Origin: Haloarcula ordinaria
GTDB lineage: Archaea; Halobacteriota; Halobacteria; Halobacteriales; Haloarculaceae
DNA: 64,000 nucleotides
NCBI RefSeq assembly: GCF_029338275.1
Contig: NZ_CP119789.1
Span: forward strand, 868,001 to 932,000
Direction of reading: 5' to 3'
Shown here in pieces: positions 58,410 to 64,000 of the stretch. A program made the translations under genes and the position numbers. The stretch's first letter is position 1, and each line of letters opens with the position of its first letter. The notes under the pieces were generated by a model. That model saw nothing but the letters and a program-made list of their open reading frames with translations, ran no database searches and had not been told where the DNA came from.

Positions 58410-59165
58410 ATGGCAAATAGCGAACGACAATCCGTCCGGGCCGTCGACACGATGTTCTCCATCCTCGAAACGGTCCAGCAGAGAGAGGTTGCGGGCGTTA
58501 CGGAATTGGCCAGAGAGCTGGATAAGTCTAAATCGAACGTCTACAAACACATGATAACGCTCTGTGAGCACGGTTTGGTAGTTCGTGATGGGAACAAATT
58601 CCGACTGGGGCTCCGCCCTTTCGAGATGGGATCGTTGGCTCGTCGTCGCCATCCTCTTTACCGTGAGGCCGCAGCGAACGTCCAGGAACTCGCTGATGTC
58701 ACGAATGAGTCTGCGGCCCTGTTGGTACCCAACCAACGCATGGGAATCTACATCCAATCGATTAACCCAGACGATCGTAGCACCCCTGGGAGCGTAGAGG
58801 GGACTCGATGCCGTCTCCACGAGACTGCGTCAGGACAGGCGATTCTAGCGTGCTATGGCCCGGAGAAACGTGAAAAACTGCTCCCCGAAACTCTTGCGGA
58901 TAATGAACAACAGACGTTGACCGAGAACGTCGACCGGATTGACAAAGACGGTATCACGGTCGCAACGCTACCGTGGGACTCGGACCTCTGTGAAATCGCC
59001 GCCCCGATTACTGTCGAAGAGGATCCCGTAGGTTCGATCGGCTTGTTGATTGACAGCACCAACGATTCGAGCGACCGGATCGGCCCCAACTACGGTCAAA
59101 TCGTGAAAAAAATGGGGAAGACCCTCTCGAAGCGGATGCATCTCCGACGCGGCTCTGAGGCGTGA
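58410..59165 (+). CDS. IclR-family transcriptional regulator (second copy)
   Basis: A 251-aa IclR-type regulator. The winged helix has AVDTMFSILETVQQREVAGV and TELARELDKSKSNVYKHMIT; the effector domain has LHETASGQAILACYGPEKRE and a DGITVATLPWDSDLCEIAAP stretch. It is only distantly similar to the IclR protein at 55.2 kb, so they are not a recent duplication. It lies between two sulfatase genes, divergent from the first and upstream of the second, and is a candidate regulator of both. The ATG at 58410 sits in an AT-rich stretch without a ribosome-binding site. Confidence 0.9.
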   Translation: MANSERQSVRAVDTMFSILETVQQREVAGVTELARELDKSKSNVYKHMITLCEHGLVVRDGNKFRLGLRPFEMGSLARRRHPLYREAAANVQELADVTNESAALLVPNQRMGIYIQSINPDDRSTPGSVEGTRCRLHETASGQAILACYGPEKREKLLPETLADNEQQTLTENVDRIDKDGITVATLPWDSDLCEIAAPITVEEDPVGSIGLLIDSTNDSSDRIGPNYGQIVKKMGKTLSKRMHLRRGSEA

Positions 59166-59340
59166 TAACGGGCCGAACCCAGAGAGGGGTAGTAGTCGAT
59201 TCCCTGATTTCGGTCGGCGTACCGTCCCTGCAATGGATTTGCCCAGTGCATTCGTTGCCGCGTAATGTTGCTCTTCAAGTGGAGTCCCATGGGTCCTCAT
59301 TGATGTTGGCGTACCCGACTGCTGGCATATCGGGTACGAA

Positions 59341-59350
59341 CTTATTTATA
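59341..59350 (+). promoter_or_regulatory. TATA box of the second sulfatase gene
   Basis: CTTATTTATA lies 29-38 nt before the ATG at 59379, in a region otherwise without ribosome-binding site. The gene is likely transcribed with a very short leader from its own promoter. Confidence 0.55.
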
Positions 59351-59378
59351 TTGGTGTCGTAATCTACGATGTAAGACG

Positions 59379-60917
59379 ATGGCGAGCCCAAACATCGTAG
59401 TCTTATTTACTGATCAGCAACAGGCAGCATCAGTCCACCCGGAATCCTCGTGTCGGACGCCAACTCTCGATACGTTCAGTGAGTCGGGGACACGATTTGA
59501 CCGGTGTTACTCGCCGAACCCGATCTGTTCTCCGTCCCGGGCCAGTTTCATGACCGGTGTACTGCCCCATGTGCACGGGATGATAAACGTCACACACGGT
59601 GTCGAACCGTACGGGGCACAATTTCAATCGGAGTTGGATACCTGGAGCGAGCGCCTCAGTGACGCGGGCTACACGAACGGGTACTTCGGAAAGTGGCATG
59701 TCGAACGCAGCGGCGACCTCGATAAATTCGGGTTCGATAACTACGGTATCCTCCGCTCGGACGACTTCCAATCTATATTTCATGAGCACCGCTCCTCACT
59801 TGGCCTTCCGCCTGAACCCGACCGTTCACCGGAGGGGGTATCCGACCCCATCACCGTTGAACACGAGGGCTACGAAGACTTCCTCCTCAGTGGTCGAATC
59901 GAGGAATCGGTTGAGGGGATGGTCGATCACTTCGTCTACTCGCAAGGGTTGGAGTTCATTCGTGAAGCCGCCGAATCCGATGGTCCATGGAGCACTGTAA
60001 TAAGCACTTACGCTCCACACGACCCTTATCTCCCACCTACGGAATTTCGGGAGCTCTATGATATCGACGACATCGACCTACCCGAGAGCTTTGACGACCC
60101 ACTGACCGACCGTCCCTCGCTCTATCGGCGCCAGAGAGCGGTATGGTCGGAACTTTCACGTGAAGAGTGTTTGGAGGCAATGGTCTCTTACTGGGCATAC
60201 TGTTCCTTTCTTGATCAACAGGTCGAACGCGTTATCGAGACGCTACAAGAGACCGGGCAACTTGAGGATACGATTATCATCTACACCTCGGACCACGGTG
60301 ACTACGCCGGTGCCCATGGGCTGTTTCTCAAAGGGGCGCCCGCGTTTGAGGAGGCCTATCGCGTCCCATGTCTTGTTAGGACTCCTGACGGGTATCCCGA
60401 TGGCATCGTGGAGGACGACATTGTCCAGCTGCAGGATCTGTCGTCCACGATCGTCGACCTCGCCACTGGAGACGAGTTCCCGCCCAATTCGCGACTCTCT
60501 CCGAAGAGTACGCACGCACGCGGTGGCGAGAACATCGCTGAACTGGAGGGAGACCCCTCCTTCACAGCGACGTCTCTGGTCCCATTCCTACACAACGAGG
60601 TCCCTGAGGGCCACCGAAACGAGGCATTTGCCGAATTCCACGGTCAGGACTTCCCCTGGGCACAGCGTATCCACTGGCGGGATGACCTGAAGTACGTGTT
60701 CAACACGTTCGACGAGGACGAACTATACGACTTGGCCGCAGACCCACACGAACTGGTCAACGTCGCCGACGACCCAGAGTACGAAGACGACAAGCGAGCA
60801 CTCGCCGAACGGATGTGGGAGATTGCTCGCGAGACCGGAGACTACCAGATCTCAGAACTGCACTACGGTATGCACCGGTTCGCCCCGGTCGGCCCCAACG
60901 GCCGGGACCGAACATAG
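59379..60917 (+). CDS. formylglycine-type sulfatase (second copy)
   Basis: A 512-aa type I sulfatase. The catalytic motif is NPICSPSRASFMTG with Cys50 (C-x-P-S-R); other conserved elements are LFTDQQQ at the N-terminus (metal Asp12), GYFGKWHVE and YTSDHGDYAGAHGLFLKG. No signal peptide, so the substrate would be imported first. It is longer than, and only distantly similar to, the other sulfatase, so the two probably cleave different sulfate esters. The TrmB gene follows 79 nt downstream on the same strand. Confidence 0.92.
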   Translation: MASPNIVVLFTDQQQAASVHPESSCRTPTLDTFSESGTRFDRCYSPNPICSPSRASFMTGVLPHVHGMINVTHGVEPYGAQFQSELDTWSERLSDAGYTNGYFGKWHVERSGDLDKFGFDNYGILRSDDFQSIFHEHRSSLGLPPEPDRSPEGVSDPITVEHEGYEDFLLSGRIEESVEGMVDHFVYSQGLEFIREAAESDGPWSTVISTYAPHDPYLPPTEFRELYDIDDIDLPESFDDPLTDRPSLYRRQRAVWSELSREECLEAMVSYWAYCSFLDQQVERVIETLQETGQLEDTIIIYTSDHGDYAGAHGLFLKGAPAFEEAYRVPCLVRTPDGYPDGIVEDDIVQLQDLSSTIVDLATGDEFPPNSRLSPKSTHARGGENIAELEGDPSFTATSLVPFLHNEVPEGHRNEAFAEFHGQDFPWAQRIHWRDDLKYVFNTFDEDELYDLAADPHELVNVADDPEYEDDKRALAERMWEIARETGDYQISELHYGMHRFAPVGPNGRDRT

Positions 60918-60955
60918 GCGCTCGAACAGTCCTCGATGACCGGCTCAGCGTCGGG

Positions 60956-60978
60956 GTCACACCAATGTTTATTGTGAC
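60956..60978 (+). promoter_or_regulatory. inverted repeat bracketing the TATA region of the TrmB gene
   Basis: GTCACA and TGTGAC (perfect 6-bp arms) surround CCAATGTTTAT, which contains the TATA-like TGTTTAT, 19 nt before the ATG. The site looks like an operator that would compete with TBP; the TrmB protein may bind its own promoter here. Confidence 0.45.
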
Positions 60979-60996
60979 TTCCCATCTGTCCACGGT

Positions 60997-62070
60997 ATGG
61001 AATCCCACGAGGCGTTCACCGACGTTCTCACCGATGCTGACTTCTCGAAGTATGAGGCGGAGGTCTACCTCTCTGTACTGGAACTCACTGACGCGAGCGC
61101 TGCAGATATCGCGGAAATCTCGACCGTTCCACGTTCCCGGGTGTACGACGTACTCCGTGACCTCGAAACGCAGGGTTACCTAGAGACCTATGAGGCGGAT
61201 TCACTCCGGGCCCGGATTACTGACCCTTCGACAGTGGCGGACGAACTGTACGAGAAATCACGACGATTCGCGGAGACGGCGGCGGATATCGAGAATATGT
61301 GGGAACAGCCACCACTCAGACAACACAATGTTCGAGTCTTCCAGAACCACACTAGGACGATAGACGAGGCCCGGGAACGGTTACATGATGCGGATACGAT
61401 TGTCCACCTGGCCGTCTCACCGGACGAACTCGAACAGCTACAAGACACGCTCGCAACGTTGCGCGACCGAGATGTTATCGTCCGCATCGCACTCCATGAG
61501 GGGTATCGCGAGATCGACGACCCTGCAGAGCTGGATATCCAGTACTCGGCGGTGGCCAGTGAGGTTCGGTTCTGTAGTTCGGTATTGCCGTTTCTGGCGA
61601 TGATCGACGGCGACTTAACCGTCTTCGGCGTCCAGAGCAGACACGGCAACGAATACGGGATGGTTATCGACGATCATATCCACTCTTCTATCCTACACTG
61701 GTACTTTCAGATTCAGCTGTGGGAGCCCTGGAATACGATCTACTCTTCCGAAGAGACTGACGAGACTACTTATACCAGCATTCGGGAGTTTATCCGGGAC
61801 ATAGAGTCGATCCGCAAGACCAACGAACAGGTCGTTGTCCGCGTTGAGGGCATCGAGACGTTCTCCGGCGAGCCGGTGAAAATCACGGGGACGGTTGATG
61901 ATATTGTTTACACGGACTCAGGGATTGCCGACGACCAACCTTTTAGTCAGTTGTTCATCCAGGCCGCAATCGTTGTCTCTGACGACGAGGACGAGTACAC
62001 CATTGGCGGGTACGGCGCGATTCTAGAGGATATCCGAGCGGTTCGGATCACGATCCGCTCCATCGAGTGA
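60997..62070 (+). CDS. TrmB-family sugar-responsive transcriptional regulator
   Basis: A 357-aa TrmB-type regulator. The N-terminal winged helix (about 10-85) has DADFSKYEAEVYLSVLELTD and ADIAEISTVPRSRVYDVLRD; a coiled coil follows, then the effector domain with HLAVSPDELEQLQDTLATLR and DVIVRIALHEGYREIDDPAE. TrmB proteins bind sugars and control sugar transport and central metabolism genes in archaea. The gene is upstream of, and on the same strand as, the ABC transporter genes, and both promoters carry TATA-bracketing inverted repeats. It is therefore the likely regulator of the transporter. Confidence 0.9.
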   Translation: MESHEAFTDVLTDADFSKYEAEVYLSVLELTDASAADIAEISTVPRSRVYDVLRDLETQGYLETYEADSLRARITDPSTVADELYEKSRRFAETAADIENMWEQPPLRQHNVRVFQNHTRTIDEARERLHDADTIVHLAVSPDELEQLQDTLATLRDRDVIVRIALHEGYREIDDPAELDIQYSAVASEVRFCSSVLPFLAMIDGDLTVFGVQSRHGNEYGMVIDDHIHSSILHWYFQIQLWEPWNTIYSSEETDETTYTSIREFIRDIESIRKTNEQVVVRVEGIETFSGEPVKITGTVDDIVYTDSGIADDQPFSQLFIQAAIVVSDDEDEYTIGGYGAILEDIRAVRITIRSIE

Positions 62071-62132
62071 GCGAGTCTCTGGCTCGCACTGTGCCTCTGG
62101 ATAGCGAATAGTCGATGAATATTGATGTAAAA

Positions 62133-62158
62133 ACTCCCCACTTTTATATACGGGGAGT
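62133..62158 (+). promoter_or_regulatory. 7-bp inverted repeat bracketing the TATA box of the binding-protein gene
   Basis: ACTCCCC (62133-62139) and GGGGAGT (62152-62158) are perfect reverse complements around ACTTTTATATAC, a strong TATA box, 15 nt before the ATG of the sugar-binding protein. A regulator bound here would block TBP. The arrangement repeats that before the TrmB gene, though the half-sites differ. Confidence 0.55.
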
Positions 62159-62172
62159 GACATTGACAACAT

Positions 62173-63594
62173 ATGCCATCACGGAATAGTGGCAGTACCG
62201 ACAAGCTGAAACGACGCTCATTCATTGCAAGTACTGGCGCAGCAGGGGTCACCTTGCTCGCCGGCTGTGGCGGGAACGGTGGCGGCGACGGTGGCAGTGG
62301 CGACGGCGGTAGCGGCGACGGCGGTTCGGGTGGCGACGGTGGCAGTGGCGACGGCGGTAGCGGCGACGGCGGCAGCTCCGGATCGAACGGCGATGAGAGC
62401 ATAGAACTGAGTATGCTCATGTTCACCGGACAGACGACAGATGAGAACCTCGCGGCGCTCGATTCCACGATCTCGAGCTTCGAGGAACAGACCGGACACT
62501 CGGTCGACATGTCCGGCATCGCACAAGCTGGGCAGATCATCAACCAGACACGAACGGCCGTCGAGGGAGGGAACCCGCCGAATGTTGCCGCGGTTCCGGC
62601 CGGCGGCATCCTGGGGATGATCGATAACGACCTACTCGAACCGGTCGGCGACCGACTCGATAGCTCCGATCAACTAAGCCGGTCGGACTTCACCCGCGAG
62701 CGGAAGTTCGACATCGGCTCTCTCAACGGCGATACCCTCTACGGCATACCGTTCATGTCCGGTCATTGGGGGTCGCTGTACTACAACGGAGACATGCTGG
62801 AGCAGGCAGGTTACGATCCGATGGAGCCGAACTTCCGGACGTGGCCGGAGTTCATGGAGGTTGCTAACGATGTCAAAGAGGAAGTGGGAATTCAACCAGT
62901 CGGATTCTCGGGTGCTGACCACATCCATTCGACGGTGCAGTGGCACGGGTTTTTCGCCACCACCGGTACCGGTTCGTGGCTCAACGAGGACCAGTCGAGC
63001 ACAGTGCTCAACGAGGATCCCGGTATCTCCACGGCTCAGTTCACACAGCAAGGCGTTGACGACAACCTCCTCCCCGATGGCGTGGTGAACCAGAACGCGC
63101 TAGACTTCCGTGAGCTATTCAGGTCTGAGCAACTCTTCGCCTACCAGACCGGGAGCTGGGAGAAAGCTGCTCTCGACGAGTCGGACATCAATTATGGGAT
63201 TACCTACAACCCCCAGGCACCTGACGGGCAAGCATCTGGTTTCTCCGGCGGATGGTTCTTCGTCATCCCGCGTGGGGCCGAAAACGTCGACGAGTCGTGG
63301 CAGTTAATCGAACACCTCATGCAGGTTGACAATCTCAGTGCCTACGCGGGGCTGCCTCCGATCCTCACTGACGGTCTCGAGAACGTCTTCGAAGGGTTCC
63401 AGGACGGCCTCGGTCGCGATGTCGGTGACATCTTCGTGGAGGAGATCCTGAACGCCTCGTTCCCGACAATCCACCCCAACCAGGGACGGATGTGGTCGGC
63501 ACAGCGAGAGGAGCTCCAGCAGCTTCTCCTCGGCAGAAAGAACGCTGAACAGGCGATGAACGACCTAGACAGCGCCATAACCGAGTTGCTGTGA
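62173..63594 (+). CDS. sugar ABC transporter substrate-binding lipoprotein
   Basis: A 473-aa extracellular solute-binding protein of the sugar type (family 1). The N-terminus has a Tat twin-arginine motif (KRRSFIAS, Arg14/Arg15) and a lipobox LLAGC with Cys32 for lipid attachment. A Gly/Ser/Asp linker of repeated GSGDG units (33-73) tethers the binding domain, which has ELSMLMFTGQTTDENLAALD and GIPFMSGHWGSLYYNGDMLE. Folding by Tat before export is common in haloarchaea. It delivers a sugar or oligosaccharide to the permease encoded next. The TATA box and inverted repeat lie just upstream. Confidence 0.9.
   Translation: MPSRNSGSTDKLKRRSFIASTGAAGVTLLAGCGGNGGGDGGSGDGGSGDGGSGGDGGSGDGGSGDGGSSGSNGDESIELSMLMFTGQTTDENLAALDSTISSFEEQTGHSVDMSGIAQAGQIINQTRTAVEGGNPPNVAAVPAGGILGMIDNDLLEPVGDRLDSSDQLSRSDFTRERKFDIGSLNGDTLYGIPFMSGHWGSLYYNGDMLEQAGYDPMEPNFRTWPEFMEVANDVKEEVGIQPVGFSGADHIHSTVQWHGFFATTGTGSWLNEDQSSTVLNEDPGISTAQFTQQGVDDNLLPDGVVNQNALDFRELFRSEQLFAYQTGSWEKAALDESDINYGITYNPQAPDGQASGFSGGWFFVIPRGAENVDESWQLIEHLMQVDNLSAYAGLPPILTDGLENVFEGFQDGLGRDVGDIFVEEILNASFPTIHPNQGRMWSAQREELQQLLLGRKNAEQAMNDLDSAITELL
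62275..62391 (+). repeat. tandem GSGDG-coding repeats in the lipoprotein linker
   Basis: About nine short repeats of the type GGCGACGGTGGCAGT encode the Gly/Ser/Asp linker. They are near-identical in DNA with third-base changes, so slippage could change the linker length between strains. Confidence 0.6.
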
Positions 63595-63682
63595 GCCGCT
63601 GAGGCTGCCATTCTCGGTCCCAAACGCTTTTCTACTTTTGCATCATTGTCCCTGACGAACACGGCCCTGAGCAGATGATACC

Positions 63683-64000
63683 ATGTCTGAAACCAACGTA
63701 ACACAGTCGATATCGAGCTTAAATCGCCTCAAAGAACGCCTCCGGGAGAGTGGGGTGAACGCCGGTGTTGCGTTCATCCTGCCGACATTCCTGCTTATCG
63801 CCGGTCTCCTGCTCTACCCGATGGTGAACACCTTGTTGCTCAGCGTGGGCCTCACCGAGGGCGGGTTTACTTTGTCCTTCTACGAGACGTTGTTCACCGC
63901 GAACTGGTTCGGTCGTGTCGTTCGGAACAGCGCAGTGTGGGTGATCTTGGGGGCCTTTCTGCAGATCGTCGTCGGTTTCGGACTGGCGCTCCTGTTGAAC
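63683..64000 (+). CDS. sugar ABC transporter permease (partial, cut by window end)
   Basis: The first 106 codons of a MalF/UgpA-type permease. A short cytoplasmic N-terminus is followed by a first membrane helix (GVAFILPTFLLIAGLLLYPM), an external loop with NTLLLSVGLTEGGFTLSFYE, and the start of the second helix region (SAVWVILGAFLQIVVGFGLA). The remainder, including the EAA loop, lies outside the window. It follows the binding protein by 88 nt and a second permease and ATPase should follow. Confidence 0.85.
   Translation, partial: MSETNVTQSISSLNRLKERLRESGVNAGVAFILPTFLLIAGLLLYPMVNTLLLSVGLTEGGFTLSFYETLFTANWFGRVVRNSAVWVILGAFLQIVVGFGLALLLN

Noticed and set aside
62275-62391. Short tandem repeats as a possible CRISPR array
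   Set aside because: They are contiguous coding repeats without spacers, inside the lipoprotein linker. No CRISPR array is present in the window.

Overview
The window comes from a haloarchaeon (class Halobacteria). Most of it is GC-rich, the proteins are strongly acidic, most genes lack a Shine-Dalgarno sequence, and several starts sit about 25-35 nt behind an AT-rich TATA box, which implies leaderless transcription. It also carries archaeal markers: ribosomal protein S6e, the arl (archaellum) genes, CheF adaptors, a HalOD1 protein and HTH_10 (bacterio-opsin activator type) regulators. Family content fits Haloarculaceae, but that placement is an inference.

Layout. (1) 1-3.4 kb: housekeeping genes (DHH phosphoesterase tail, HTH_10 regulator, HalOD1 protein, dUTPase-like protein, rps6e). 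(2) 3.4-27.2 kb: a chemotaxis and archaellum supercluster. cheF1, a stray tenA, cheF2, a HEAT-repeat taxis protein, cheR, cheA and cheB form the left wing. cheW, a KaiC-like ATPase, a small winged-helix regulator and a small membrane protein follow. Then come archaellin (arlB), a three-gene module of unknown role, cheY-cheC-cheD, and the motor operon arlCE-F-G-H-I-J. Signals detected by transducers (one soluble transducer lies at 35.4 kb) pass through CheW/CheA to CheY and, through CheF, to the ArlCE switch complex. CheR, CheB, CheC and CheD provide adaptation. (3) 27.2-52.4 kb: chromosomal backbone. It has an M29 aminopeptidase, 6-phosphogluconate dehydrogenase, a membrane-anchored 2Fe-2S ferredoxin, tRNA-Arg(CCG) followed by a duplicated tRNA 3' end, a ureohydrolase / AbrB-PhoU regulator / Na+ symporter group, a JAMM protein, UspA, BrkB, a rhodanese-MBL sulfur protein divergent from DUF302, DICT and DUF7344-like proteins, methylglyoxal synthase, a second dUTPase-like protein, aconitase, RimI, a DUF5810/DUF5809/NUDIX operon and a rhodanese.

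(4) 52.4-64 kb: an accessory island whose first half is visibly more AT-rich. It holds an aldo/keto reductase, a Gfo/Idh/MocA oxidoreductase, two IclR-type regulators, two formylglycine-type sulfatases, a TrmB-type regulator and the first two genes of a sugar ABC importer (lipoprotein binding protein and a permease cut by the window end). Together these look like a locus for taking up and degrading a sulfated carbohydrate. Inverted repeats flank or overlap several promoters there, notably two that bracket the TATA boxes of the TrmB gene and the binding-protein gene.

No CRISPR array, rRNA or intact insertion sequence was seen.
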